Assembly: GCA_000492175.2 (NCBI GenBank)
Contig: CP097573.1
Location: 2,852,001-2,916,000 of the forward strand
DNA: 64,000 nt
Reading direction: 5' to 3'
From: Firmicutes bacterium ASF500
GTDB taxonomy: Bacteria > Bacillota > Clostridia > Oscillospirales > Oscillospiraceae
Shown: one piece after another, positions 15,982-25,352 of the stretch
Position numbering within the stretch: position 1 is the stretch's first letter
Layout: each line of letters opens with the position of its first letter
The notes under the pieces: generated by a model
Seen by the model: the letters and a program-made list of their open reading frames with translations, nothing else
Database searches by the model: none
What the model was told of the DNA's origin: nothing
Made by a program: the position numbers and the translations under genes

Positions 15982-17753
15982 AGCGTATCCTCTCCCTTCT
16001 CAGCGATGGCCGCGATCTCCTGCTCCATCTCCTTGGAGATGGCGGTGTAGGCATCCTGATACTCGTCTGCCCGCACCGACTTGGCCCGGCCGATCTTCTC
16101 CCGCACGGGGACGGCGAACAGGTCGTTGAGACTGCCGCCCTTGGCGGAGGCGTCCCGGCACAGGTCCTCATACTGGCGGATCATAGCCAGCATCCGGGCC
16201 TGACGGTCGTATTCGGAGTAGGAGTCGATGTCCACGAAGGAGTTCTGTTGGAGGAAGTCCTCCCGGAGCATCTTGGCGATCTCCAGGGTGATCTGGTCCT
16301 TGGCGGACAGGGAGTCCTTACCCACCAGCTGGACAATTTCGTTCAGGTTGGCCTCCTCCTGGAGGGTGGACATGGCCCACTCCCGGTTCTCCAGGAAGGA
16401 CTTGCCCAGGTTCTCGTCATACCAGGGGCGCAGGGAGTCCAGATACAGGGTATGGGAGGTGAGCCAGTTGATGGCGGGGAAGTGGCGGCGGTAGGCCAGG
16501 GAGGCGTCCAGGGCCCAGAACACTTTCACAATACGCATGGTGGCCTGGGAGACGGGCTCGGACAGGTCGCCGCCCGGAGGGGAGACCGCGCCCACGGCGG
16601 TCAGAGAGCCCCGGCGGTCCTCGTCGGACCCCAGGCAGGAGACGGAGCCGGCCCGCTCGTAGAACTGGGCCAGACGGGAGGACAGATATGCGGGGTAACC
16701 CTCCTCGCCGGGCATCTCCTCCAGACGGCCGGACATCTCGCGCAGAGCCTCGGCCCAGCGGGAGGTGGAGTCGGCGATGACGGCCACAGCGTAGCCCATG
16801 TCCCGGAAGTACTCGGCGATGGTGATGCCGGTGTAGATGGACGCCTCACGGGCGGCCACGGGCATATCGGAGGTGTTGGCGATGAGGACGGTCCGCTTCA
16901 TCAGGGACTCGCCGGTGCGGGGGTCCACCAGCTCGGGGAACTCCCGAAGCACGTCGGTCATCTCGTTGCCCCGCTCGCCGCAGCCGATGTAGACCACCAG
17001 GTCCACGTCGGACCACTTGGCAAGGGCGTGCTGCATGACGGTCTTGCCCGAGCCGAAGGGGCCGGGGATGGCGGCGGTGCCGCCCTTCGCCACGGGGAAG
17101 AAGGTGTCCACAATCCGCTGGCCGGACTGGAGGGGAATCACGGGGGGGTACTTGTGCTTGTAGGGCCGGCCCACACGGACGGGCCACTTCTGCATCATGG
17201 TCAGGTCGTGCTTCCCGCCCTTCTCGTCGGTGAGGGAGCCGATCTTGTCCAGAACGGTATAGGAGCCGGACTGGATGGAGTCGATGGTGCCGCTCATCTT
17301 GGGGGGGATCATGATCTTGTGGAGGATGGAGGGGGTCTCCTGGACAGTGCCGATGATGTCGCCGCCCACCACCTTGTCGCCAGCCTTGACGGTGGCGGTG
17401 AACTGCCACTTCTTCTCCCGGTCCAGGGCGGGCACCTCCACGCCGCGGGGCAGGTTGTTGCCCTTGACCTTCTTCATGATCTCCTCCAGCGGGCGCTGGA
17501 TGCCGTCGTAGATGTTCTCGATCAGGCCGGGGCCCAGCTCCACCGACAGGGGAGCGCCGGTGGTGACCACGTCGGCGCCGGGGCCCAGGCCGGAGGTCTC
17601 CTCATAGACCTGGATGGAGGCCGAGCCGCCGGTCATGGTGAGGATCTCACCGATCAGGCGCTGCTCGCCCACACGGACCACGTCGGCCATATTGGCCTCC
17701 TCCATGCCGGTGGCTACCACCAGCGGGCCAGAGACCTTAACGATTTTTCCCAT
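15978..17753 (-). CDS. ntpA: V-type ATPase subunit A (catalytic)
   Basis: The 591-residue subunit begins [20 protein letters not shown] and has the P-loop GPFGSGKTV, the catalytic GERGNEM segment, the subunit-A-specific bulge near residues 110-200, and [20 protein letters not shown]. Start 17753 is set by the family N-terminus; the reading frame open further upstream is a translation of the repeat element at 17801-17937. The ribosome site is weak (GAAGG), and 190 bases of repeat-derived sequence separate it from ntpG, unusual inside this operon. Confidence 0.97.
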   Translation of the reverse strand: MGKIVKVSGPLVVATGMEEANMADVVRVGEQRLIGEILTMTGGSASIQVYEETSGLGPGADVVTTGAPLSVELGPGLIENIYDGIQRPLEEIMKKVKGNNLPRGVEVPALDREKKWQFTATVKAGDKVVGGDIIGTVQETPSILHKIMIPPKMSGTIDSIQSGSYTVLDKIGSLTDEKGGKHDLTMMQKWPVRVGRPYKHKYPPVIPLQSGQRIVDTFFPVAKGGTAAIPGPFGSGKTVMQHALAKWSDVDLVVYIGCGERGNEMTDVLREFPELVDPRTGESLMKRTVLIANTSDMPVAAREASIYTGITIAEYFRDMGYAVAVIADSTSRWAEALREMSGRLEEMPGEEGYPAYLSSRLAQFYERAGSVSCLGSDEDRRGSLTAVGAVSPPGGDLSEPVSQATMRIVKVFWALDASLAYRRHFPAINWLTSHTLYLDSLRPWYDENLGKSFLENREWAMSTLQEEANLNEIVQLVGKDSLSAKDQITLEIAKMLREDFLQQNSFVDIDSYSEYDRQARMLAMIRQYEDLCRDASAKGGSLNDLFAVPVREKIGRAKSVRADEYQDAYTAISKEMEQEIAAIAEKGEDTL

Positions 17754-17800
17754 AGGCGTTAAAACCTTCTTTCTGGGTGAATTTCTTATATTTGCGAACC

Positions 17801-17937
17801 GTAGGGACGCTTCACGAAGCGTCCGTCTTCTTTTTTCGGGCGGACGCATCGTGATGCGTCCCTACCACATAAATGGACCGGGGCGGGCGGATGATATCCG
17901 CCCCTGCACACGGCGCGCCGGGGTCGTCGCGCCCTAC
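17801..17937. repeat. composite palindromic element inside the V-ATPase operon
   Basis: Three units lie end to end: GTAGGGACGCTTCACGAAGCGTCC...GACGCATCGTGATGCGTCCCTAC (17801-17865, each arm itself a hairpin), GGGCGGATGATATCCGCCC, and CGGCGCGCCGGGGTCGTCGCGCCCTAC (ending 17937). They sit between the ntpG stop and the ntpA start. Confidence 0.85.
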
Positions 17938-17944
17938 ATTCCGG

Positions 17945-18253
17945 TTACAGAATATCCGCGCCGACCGCGCGTTCCACGGCGGTCTTGACGTTGGCCATAC
18001 CGATGCCCAGGGAGCCCTCCTTGCCGGGGATCAGAATGATGGCCGGGGTGAGGGCATCCTTATACCGGGCAATCTCCTGGGGGAGCTGGGCGGCCAGCTG
18101 CTCGGTCATATAGATGATGGCGTAGTTCTCCTTCGCCATGCGGTGGAGGGCCTCCCGGCCCTCCTCGGGGGAGTCCACAGGGCAGACCTCCAGGCCCAGG
18201 GCCTTGAAGCCCAGTACGCTGTCCTTATCGCCCATCACGGCAATTTTATACAT
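17945..18253 (-). CDS. ntpG: V-type ATPase subunit F (rotor stalk, NtpG type)
   Basis: The 102-residue protein begins MYKIAVMGDKDSVLGFKALG and has NYAIIYMTEQLAAQLP and TPAIILIPGKEGSLG, the small Rossmann-like fold of subunit F, which caps subunit D and couples it to the ring. It follows ntpC by 13 bases with GGGGTAG before ATG. Position corresponds to E. hirae ntpG. Confidence 0.93.
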   Translation of the reverse strand: MYKIAVMGDKDSVLGFKALGLEVCPVDSPEEGREALHRMAKENYAIIYMTEQLAAQLPQEIARYKDALTPAIILIPGKEGSLGIGMANVKTAVERAVGADIL

Positions 18254-18266
18254 CTACCCCACCCCC

Positions 18267-19250
18267 TTACACATAGGTTTCCCGGAGCCGGGAGCGGATG
18301 GTCTCTCCATCCAATCCCGCCGCCCGTCCGGCGAAGATGGCCCGGATGGCGGTGAACTCCTGTTCTTTGGCGTACAGATAGCCGATGACCGTCTCCTCCC
18401 CGAAGGGGACGCGGCGGGCGGCGGCCAGATAGGCGGTCAGGGCGTTGTCGCACTCCCGCTCGAAGGCGGTGAGGGACTCCCCTCCCGGCTGGGCCAGCTT
18501 GGCCCCCAGCTCAGCGGCCTGGGCCAGCGGTCCGGCCCGGAACACCTCGCCCAGGGCGTCCCCCCGGGCGGAGGCGATGGCCTGCTCGGAGGCGTTTCCG
18601 CCGGGCAGCAGCACCTGGCGCAGGAAGTCGCCCTCCCGGCCCATGCGGTGGACCCGGACAGCCGCCCGCAGATTGGCCACGTCCACCGACAGGCGGACAT
18701 AGCCCTGGAGGAAGGGGCTCTCCAGCTCCTTGGCCAGCTGGGCCATCTCGCTGTAACAGGCCCGGTCCAGAATCAGATCGGCCTGCTGGGGGTCGCCCCC
18801 CTCGGCCAGCGCGGCGGCGGCCTGGGTCATGGCCCGCTTGAAGGGCTCGCTCACCGAGCCCAGGGCCTCCCGCTGCCAGCCCTCCCACAGCTCCTTGGGG
18901 TCGTACCGGCCTCCGGCCAGCAGCAGCCGCGCCGGGTCGGAGCCCATCGCCTGGGCCTTCAGGATGGTCTTGGCGTTGTGGTAGTCATACTTGATCTGAA
19001 AAACCTCTACCAGACGGGGGTCAGGCGTCCCCTGCTCCATGTCCTTAAAGACCTCCGCCCGGGCCTGGGCCAGAACGGCGTCCAGGGGGCCCTCGGCGTA
19101 GCCGCACTCGGCCAGGCTTTTCATCGCCTCGGCGTCGTCCCGGGCCTCGATCATCCGGTCCATCCGCTCCCGGGTCAACAGCTTGTTTTCCATTGCCCGA
19201 ATGCGGGCGGAGATGACAAGATAATCCGTATCTTTTTTGCGGTGGGACAA
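18267..19250 (-). CDS. ntpC: V-type ATPase subunit C/d (rotor-ring adaptor)
   Basis: The 327-residue all-helical protein (DYLVISARIRAMENKLLTRE, FQIKYDYHNAKTILKAQAMG, later KEQEFTAIRAIFAGRAAGL) matches the funnel-shaped subunit C/d that links the central stalk to the c-ring. The start is a TTG at 19250, chosen because GAGGAGGGATATT lies right before it and no ATG fits the family N-terminus (DYLVISARIR). The 84-base gap to ntpE carries a GC-rich hairpin (CGGGGCCCG-like) but no promoter I can see. Confidence 0.93.
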   Translation of the reverse strand: MSHRKKDTDYLVISARIRAMENKLLTRERMDRMIEARDDAEAMKSLAECGYAEGPLDAVLAQARAEVFKDMEQGTPDPRLVEVFQIKYDYHNAKTILKAQAMGSDPARLLLAGGRYDPKELWEGWQREALGSVSEPFKRAMTQAAAALAEGGDPQQADLILDRACYSEMAQLAKELESPFLQGYVRLSVDVANLRAAVRVHRMGREGDFLRQVLLPGGNASEQAIASARGDALGEVFRAGPLAQAAELGAKLAQPGGESLTAFERECDNALTAYLAAARRVPFGEETVIGYLYAKEQEFTAIRAIFAGRAAGLDGETIRSRLRETYV

Positions 19251-19334
19251 AATATCCCTCCTCTCCGGTCAGGGCTCGGGCCCCGACCCGAATTTTTAGG
19301 ACCTGCTCCCGCCAACTGGCGGAAGCGGGGTCAA

Positions 19335-20021
19335 TTACGCAAACAGCGCGTCGGCGACCTTCCGCTCCAGCTTCTCCCGCTGGAGGCGGACCAGGGTCTC
19401 AAAGGCGCAGTTGATCTCCACGTCGCCGTCCACCATGATGAAGCCGCCCTGGATATCCCGGGTCTCCTCGGCCAGGGTGAGCATCCCCGCGCCGGTGACG
19501 GCGGCGGTGGTGCTGTGGACCAGCTTATCCACAAACGCGCCCACCTTGCTCTTGGTGACCTCCTCGGGCAGGGCGGGGACCCGCTCCTTGACCAGAGCCT
19601 CGTTGGCGGCGATGACCACCTGCTTGCCCACCTTGTTCCGGTCCTTCTGAGAGAAGATCAGCCGCTCCTTGCCGGAGGAGCTGGCCTCCAGAGCCAGCTT
19701 GGTGAGCAGGTCGATGTAGTCCTTCTCGGGCAGGGCGCACAGCTTGCTCAGGGCCAGGTCGAAGGCCTCGCCCAGCACCTCCTGCTTGGCGGACAGCTCC
19801 AGCTTGCGCCGCTCCATCTGGGCCGCGGAGCTCAGCCGCTCCAGCCGCTCGCTGGCGGCCATGCGGCCCTTCTCCACGATCTCGTTGGCCTCCTGCTGGG
19901 CCTGAGCCGCGGCGCTGGTCTGGATGGCTTTCACCTTCTCGCCGGTCTCGGCCATCAGCCGGTTGACCTCGGCCTGAGCGTCCTCGGCGATTTTGGCGGT
20001 GATTTTTTCGATTCCTTCCAT
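19335..20021 (-). CDS. ntpE: V-type ATPase subunit E (peripheral stalk)
   Basis: The 228-residue protein starts MEGIEKITAKIAEDAQAEVN, a long coiled coil to about residue 110, followed by the globular C-terminal domain (GGFIMVDGDVEINCAFETLV) that grips subunit B. It pairs with the 104-residue coiled-coil product of the first gene. ATG 20021 lies 22 bases after the ntpK stop with AAAGGGG upstream. Confidence 0.95.
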   Translation of the reverse strand: MEGIEKITAKIAEDAQAEVNRLMAETGEKVKAIQTSAAAQAQQEANEIVEKGRMAASERLERLSSAAQMERRKLELSAKQEVLGEAFDLALSKLCALPEKDYIDLLTKLALEASSSGKERLIFSQKDRNKVGKQVVIAANEALVKERVPALPEEVTKSKVGAFVDKLVHSTTAAVTGAGMLTLAEETRDIQGGFIMVDGDVEINCAFETLVRLQREKLERKVADALFA

Positions 20022-20043
20022 ATTGAATCCCCTTTCTGCGGGA

Positions 20044-20592
<549 letters not shown>

Positions 20593-22539
20593 TTATTTTA
20601 CTACTTTGTAGTATTTGGTATTGAGATCCAGGGGCTGGAACGGCTTTCCGCCGTCCTCATAGAACCGCCCGAAATACTCCAGGCATTGCAGGCGCATATC
20701 ATGGACAAAGCAGCCCAGAATGTTCAGGGCGAAGTTCAGCGCGTTGCCCACCATGGCGATAATCAGGAACAGGACCACATTGCCGGTCATAGCGCCCAGG
20801 GTGTTGAACACCTGCGCCGTCACCGCCCCGGCCAGCATCAGGGCCATCAGGCGGGAGTAGGACAGGATGTCGCTGAAATAGCCGGTGACGCCGTTATAGA
20901 GCGAACCGAAGACGCCCATAGCCTTGCCGATGATGCCCTTCTTGCCATAGCTCTGCGTAATGACCAGCACCACCAGGATGGCGATGACACAGGGGCCGAG
21001 ACCTCCCGTGACGTAGCCCGCCCCGGCCAGGATGAATACCAGGAACCATGCGCCCTCATTGCACAGCGCGGCCATAGTCTCTCCCGCCTTGATCTGCTTG
21101 TACATACTGACGGCCATACCGGTGAAGATTTGCAGTACGCCCAGAATCAGCGCGCCCACCAGCACGTTGACCGCCTTTTCCAGGGGGTCGAACAGCTTGG
21201 GCAGAGCGTAGCTCTCCACGGGCCCGCCCTTGACGATGCTGAGCAGCTGGGGAATCAGGTCCCCGAAGAAGCCGCCGGTGGCGGCTCCCCACAGGAAAGT
21301 GCTCACGCCGCACAGGCCCAGCAGGGGCATCATATACCGCATGGTGGCCCCGTCCGGCTTGGCCTTTTTCATGACCACCACCGAGGCGATCATCATAATC
21401 AGGCCGTACCCCATGTCGGCCATCATCATCCCGTAGAACAGGATGAAGAAGGGGGCCATCAGGGGATTGGGGTCCAGACTGCCGTAGGCGGGCAGGGAGT
21501 ACATGTCTGTGACCATGTTCAGCGGACTGGTAAACCAGTTGTTTTTCAGCCGTACCGGAACCTTGGGGTATTCCTCCGGGGCGGGGTCCTCCGCCTCGCA
21601 GGCGCAGGGGTACCGGTCCAGCTCCTGCTTCAGGGCGGGCCAGCTCTCCGCCGGTACCCAGCCCTCCAGCAGGAAGGTCTGGTCGGTGTCCAGCAGTCTG
21701 CCCCGGGATTCCTCCCGGCTGATGGCCGTCCCGGCCAGGTCGGACAGCCGCCGCAGGGGGGCGTTGTAGTCCGCCATACCGGACAGCTTCTCCTCAATGG
21801 AGGCGGCCTCCTCCATGAGGACTTTGGTCTCCCGCTCCAGGCGGGCGGTGTTCTCCGCCGCGGTGCCCGTCCAGTCCCGCAGATTGGCCCGGGACCAGCC
21901 CAGGCCCTTCACAGTCTCCAGGACCCCCTCCGCCTGACTGGCGTGACACACCAGCATGCAGTAGCGGGAATCCCGGTCGGCGGACACCTGGGTGAGCTGT
22001 GCCAGCTCTCCGGCGGCCCGGACCTCCGCCTCCGCCCGCTCCATGGGCAGGTTGGCGGGCAGGGTGCCCAGCTGAATGGTCACCTGCGGGGTGGAGCCCG
22101 TCTCCAGGGGCAGGTCCAGCCCCAGCCAGGGGGCCAGCAGTCCCCGCTGGGCGTCCAGCTTGGTCACCTCGGCGCGGATCGCGGCCAGCCGCCGGTCCAG
22201 ACCGTTGACCTCCCGCTCCAGGACCCGCGCCTGCTCCGCCCCGGACTCGTCCAGGAGGTCTCCCTCGGACAGGCCGGGCTTGGGGGCCAGCATCCCGCTT
22301 TTGACGGGGGCGTACCGCTTGAGGACGCCCAGGGCCCGCTCGGCTCCCGATTTCTCCTCGTGGGCGGCGGTCAGTCCCGCCGTCTCCGGGTGGGTCAGGG
22401 CGGCCAGCAGCGGGTCGTCCGGGTCGGTCTCCGGCTCGGTCAGCTCCACACAGCCCAGGTGCTGGAGCTTGCGCAGGAGCTCCTCCCGGTCCCGGGACAT
22501 GGCCACCACCCGCAGGCGCTTCATTTTTACGATAGCCAT
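20593..22539 (-). CDS. ntpI: V-type ATPase subunit I/a (membrane stator)
   Basis: The 648-residue subunit has a cytoplasmic N-terminal half (MAIVKMKRLRVVAMSRDREE, coiled coil near residues 80-130 and 210-270) and a membrane half with seven to eight helices (FFILFYGMMMADMGYGLIMM, WGAATGGFFGDLIP, SYSRLMALMLAGAV, NFALNILGCFVHDMRLQCLE). The SYSRLMALML segment includes the essential arginine of the ion half-channels. The ATG overlaps the upstream stop as TAATG. Confidence 0.95.
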   Translation of the reverse strand: MAIVKMKRLRVVAMSRDREELLRKLQHLGCVELTEPETDPDDPLLAALTHPETAGLTAAHEEKSGAERALGVLKRYAPVKSGMLAPKPGLSEGDLLDESGAEQARVLEREVNGLDRRLAAIRAEVTKLDAQRGLLAPWLGLDLPLETGSTPQVTIQLGTLPANLPMERAEAEVRAAGELAQLTQVSADRDSRYCMLVCHASQAEGVLETVKGLGWSRANLRDWTGTAAENTARLERETKVLMEEAASIEEKLSGMADYNAPLRRLSDLAGTAISREESRGRLLDTDQTFLLEGWVPAESWPALKQELDRYPCACEAEDPAPEEYPKVPVRLKNNWFTSPLNMVTDMYSLPAYGSLDPNPLMAPFFILFYGMMMADMGYGLIMMIASVVVMKKAKPDGATMRYMMPLLGLCGVSTFLWGAATGGFFGDLIPQLLSIVKGGPVESYALPKLFDPLEKAVNVLVGALILGVLQIFTGMAVSMYKQIKAGETMAALCNEGAWFLVFILAGAGYVTGGLGPCVIAILVVLVITQSYGKKGIIGKAMGVFGSLYNGVTGYFSDILSYSRLMALMLAGAVTAQVFNTLGAMTGNVVLFLIIAMVGNALNFALNILGCFVHDMRLQCLEYFGRFYEDGGKPFQPLDLNTKYYKVVK

Positions 22540-22853
22540 TACCGTTCCACGACCCTTCCAACAATGAGCTGCGCGGCCTGCTCAAGCCGCCCCCGGGCAT
22601 TTTGCTTCAGTACCTCGCAGTCCGCCCCGGCCCGTTCCAGTTCCTGCCGGGTCAGCTGCGCGGCCTTCTCCTCCGCCTCGGCCATCATTTTCCGGGCCTC
22701 CTCGTTCGCCTTCTGGCGGGCCGCTTCCACGGTCTGCTTGGCCTCCCGCTGAGCGTCGGACAGCCGCTGCTTGACCTGAGCGGCGGCGGCTTCCCGGTCG
22801 GCCTTGGCCTTGGCCTCGGCCTGGGTCACCGTCTGAATCGCTTCTAATGCCAT
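22539..22853 (-). CDS. ntpF: V-type ATPase peripheral stalk coiled-coil subunit (G/H, NtpF type)
   Basis: The 104-residue product is one long Ala/Glu/Lys-rich helix (QAEAKAKADREAAAAQVKQR, QRELERAGADCEVLKQN-like end), as expected for the partner of subunit E in the peripheral stalk. It is the first gene of the operon, matching the ntpFIKECGABD order of Enterococcus hirae. It starts at 22853 with AAGGTGG upstream and overlaps ntpI by one base. Confidence 0.88.
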   Translation of the reverse strand: MALEAIQTVTQAEAKAKADREAAAAQVKQRLSDAQREAKQTVEAARQKANEEARKMMAEAEEKAAQLTRQELERAGADCEVLKQNARGRLEQAAQLIVGRVVER

Positions 22854-22903
22854 GTTTTCACCACCTTTAGCGTTTAAGAAAGTTAGGGTATTGCTACCGT
22901 ATT

Positions 22904-22932
22904 ATTGTAGTAAATATTTCATAAAAAATCAA
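22904..22932 (-). promoter_or_regulatory. promoter of the V-ATPase operon
   Basis: Minus strand TTGATT (22927-22932), 17 bases, TACAAT (22904-22909). The start site would be about 45 bases before the ntpF ATG. Confidence 0.78.
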
Positions 22933-22955
22933 GGCTTTTTTCCAGGATTATTCAT

Positions 22956-22977
22956 GGTCATTTCCTTTGAAATGACC
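22956..22977. promoter_or_regulatory. perfect 9-bp dyad upstream of the V-ATPase promoter, possible operator
   Basis: GGTCATTTC and GAAATGACC flank a CTTT centre, 24 bases upstream of the -35 box. No U-tract follows, so a protein-binding site is more likely than a terminator. The binding protein is unknown. Confidence 0.45.
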
Positions 22978-23014
22978 AATTTTCTCAAACATTTTCCATT
23001 TTGAGTAAAATAGC

Positions 23015-23040
23015 GCCCGGCCGCTGAGCCGCGGCCGGGC
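23015..23040 (-). terminator. terminator of the glycoside-hydrolase-like gene
   Basis: On the minus strand GCCCGGCCGC pairs with GCGGCCGGGC, followed by GCTATTTTA. Confidence 0.75.
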
Positions 23041-23052
23041 CTATCGCTGTCT

Positions 23053-24159
23053 TTACTGCTCCAGGAGTGGGACCGCCTGGACCACCTGGCTCCCCTCGGT
23101 ATGGGCCGGGGCGATGACCACCAGGCGACCGGTCCCGCCGGTGATCCCCGCCTGCTCCAGCAGGTCCAGCGGGGCGGGCAGAAGACCGTCCTCCGCCATC
23201 CAGACCCGGCCGGCGTACTGCTCCACCAGCGAGGCGGTGATGCCGCTGTCGTTCTCCCCGCCGGTGAGGGTGTCCCGCTCCACCCGGAGGGAGATTTTGG
23301 TCCCGTAGGGCGCGGCCGCCTGCTGGACCTGGGTCAGGAGGGCGGTCACCTGTGCGGTCCGCTCCTCCGCCCCGGCGGGACGTCCCTTGCTGATCCGGTC
23401 CAGCTTCCCCTGGACGGGGAAGGCGTAGTGCTCCAGCACAATCTCGTCAAAGCCCAGCTCGGCCAGCTCGCCGCACAGACCAACGATATAGGCCTGGGCC
23501 TTCTCGTCGGAGGGGCTGAGCCACCGCAGGCCCAGCTCGTCCTTCCAGTTGCCGTTGCCGCTGCGCAGGGCCAGGGGGTTGTGATAGTAGGGCGCGGTGT
23601 TGTCCCGGAAGCAGCACACCCGGGCGATGGTATACACATCCCCGGCGTTCCACTGCCGCAGGGCGTCGGTGATCTCCTGGGTCCCGTTCACCTTGGAGCG
23701 GCTGGCTTCCGCCCGACCGGACAGCCAGGCCAGCTGGCCCTCCTGGTCCTTCATCTCCAGGATCAGCATGTCCGCCCCCGCCTCGGCCAGCCGCCCGGCG
23801 GCGGAGCCGTCGGCCACGGCGCTCACCGGGAGGGTCAGGGCAAAGCCGGCGGGCTCCTTCTGGACGGGCTCCGGCTCCTGGGACTGGGAGCCGCTTCCGG
23901 CGGGCTGGATATCAATGCTCAGGTCCCCCGGCTCGGGCACGGAGGCGGCGGGCTCCTTCTCCCCCCGGAGCATCTGAAGGAAGGGGGGCAGCTCCAGCTT
24001 GACCCCCTCGTCGGTATAGACCATATAGCGCTGGAGATAGACCACTCCGGCCACCGCCAGCACCACCAGCACCACCAGAACGATGGCAATCATTTTCAAA
24101 ACATCGGTCACGGTCCGCCGGCCTCGATAGCCGCCGACGTCGCGGTTGGAACTGCCCAT
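23053..24159 (-). CDS. membrane-anchored putative glycoside hydrolase (DUF4015-like)
   Basis: The 368-residue protein has a cytoplasmic N-terminus, one membrane helix (MIAIVLVVLVVLAVAGVVYL, about residues 23-43), a Ser/Pro/Glu-rich linker, and a beta/alpha-barrel-like domain with DMLILEMKDQEGQLAW, the RWLSPSDEKAQAYIVGLCGE segment and FDEIVLEHYAFPVQG, the arrangement of the DUF4015 glycoside-hydrolase-like family (usually FDEIQFDYIRFP). The domain is extracytoplasmic. Activity is not known for the family as a whole. Confidence 0.75.
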   Translation of the reverse strand: MGSSNRDVGGYRGRRTVTDVLKMIAIVLVVLVVLAVAGVVYLQRYMVYTDEGVKLELPPFLQMLRGEKEPAASVPEPGDLSIDIQPAGSGSQSQEPEPVQKEPAGFALTLPVSAVADGSAAGRLAEAGADMLILEMKDQEGQLAWLSGRAEASRSKVNGTQEITDALRQWNAGDVYTIARVCCFRDNTAPYYHNPLALRSGNGNWKDELGLRWLSPSDEKAQAYIVGLCGELAELGFDEIVLEHYAFPVQGKLDRISKGRPAGAEERTAQVTALLTQVQQAAAPYGTKISLRVERDTLTGGENDSGITASLVEQYAGRVWMAEDGLLPAPLDLLEQAGITGGTGRLVVIAPAHTEGSQVVQAVPLLEQ

Positions 24160-24208
24160 AGCTCTCCTCCACGCAAATTGCTCACTCTGAACACCTTGAT
24201 TTGGGGTT

Positions 24209-24237
24209 ATTATAGCAAGCTCTGGCTCCGTTTACAA
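24209..24237 (-). promoter_or_regulatory. promoter of the DUF4015-like gene
   Basis: Minus strand TTGTAA (24232-24237), 17 bases, TATAAT (24209-24214). Confidence 0.78.
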
Positions 24238-24268
24238 CTACAAAATCCAGAAATGATCTTAATTTTTC

Positions 24269-25002
24269 TTAAATTACCATGCCGCCGTCCACCCGGAGCA
24301 CCTGTCCGGTGATGAAGGAGGCCCGGTCCGAGGCCAGGAAAAAAATAGCCTCAGCCGCCTCCTCGGGCCGTCCCACCCGGCACAGAGGGGTCTCCTCCGC
24401 CAGCGCGGCCAGGTCCTCGGGGGCAAGGTGGCCGTTCATATCCGTGCGGATGACACCGGGGGCCACGCAGTTCACTCGGATCTGAGAGGGTCCCAGCTCC
24501 TTGGCCAGGGCCTTGGTCAGTCCGGCCACCCCCGCCTTGGCGGCGGAGTAGGGGGCCTCGCAGGAGCCGCCGGTCACCCCCCACATGGAGGACACCGTTA
24601 CAATGGCTCCCCGACGGCGGCGGACCATTCCAGGAATGACGGCCTTCAGCACGTAGAACATCCCGTCCAGATCGACGCCCATGAGGGCACGCCACTGGTC
24701 CGCCGTCGTGTCGGTGAGCAGCTGCTGGGGCAGGGCCGTCCCCGCGTTGCAGACCACGGCGTCCAGACCGCCCAGGGCCGCTTCCGCCGCCCGGACCAGC
24801 TCCTCCGCCTCCGCCGGGACCGAAATGTCCCCCTGAATGGGGACCGCTCTCACCCCCAACCCGGCCAGCTCCTCCGCCAGCGCCAGGGCCTCCCCCGGCT
24901 GCGGTTGTAGTTGACGGCCACGTCCCATCCCTCCCGGGCAAACATCCGCGCCGCGGCCGCGCCGATTCCCCGGGAGGCGCCGGTGATTAGTACGTTAGAC
25001 AC
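24269..25002 (-). pseudogene. short-chain dehydrogenase/reductase (FabG-like) with a single-base frameshift
   Basis: The start is GTG 25002 (AAAGGAGCGAGATTTT upstream), giving VSNVLITGASRGIGAAAARM and the Rossmann TGxxxGIG motif. After VAVNYNRSRG the frame breaks in a run of five G (near 24895-24899); one more G would join it to GEALALAEELAGLGVRAVPI and the rest of a normal SDR with CNAGTA, the SSMWGVTG serine and YSAAKAG (Tyr/Lys). The restored protein would be 244 residues, the usual length. Either a recent inactivating deletion or a homopolymer base-call error. The substrate cannot be told. Confidence 0.85.
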
Positions 25003-25016
25003 AAAATCTCGCTCCT

Positions 25017-25352
25017 TTACCCGAATACTCCCTGGACCAGGACCATATAGAATACGGTAGCGCCGAAGATGGAGATCAGGTCGTTGCCCTTCCACAGGTG
25101 GAGGAGGACGGCGGCCAGTCCGGCGGCGAGGGCGGGCAGCCAGCCGGAGGGGGCGGCGAAGGAGACGCCCCGGAAGCAGTAGACGATCAACATAGCGATA
25201 ATGGCCGGGGGCAGGACCTTTCCCAGGTAGAGGACCAGCTTGGGGGGATGGTCCCCGTGGTCGAAGAGGATAAAGGGCAGGGCCCGGGTGAGAAAGGTCA
25301 CCACAGCCATCACGGCGATGGAGGCCAGCGTCTGTGCGGGGGTCAAGGGCAT
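25017..25352 (-). CDS. azlD: AzlD-family branched-chain amino acid export subunit
   Basis: The 111-residue protein has four hydrophobic helices and the AzlD pattern MAVVTFLTRALPFILF, VLYLGKVLPPAIIAMLIVY. It works with AzlC as an exporter of branched-chain amino acids and analogues. It overlaps azlC by 10 bases; GGAGGGGACGGT precedes ATG 25352. Confidence 0.9.
   Translation of the reverse strand: MPLTPAQTLASIAVMAVVTFLTRALPFILFDHGDHPPKLVLYLGKVLPPAIIAMLIVYCFRGVSFAAPSGWLPALAAGLAAVLLHLWKGNDLISIFGATVFYMVLVQGVFG

Noticed and set aside
17754..17849. An N-terminal extension of ntpA (open frame to 17849)
   Set aside because: It translates repeat-element DNA and adds an Arg-rich sequence foreign to the family.
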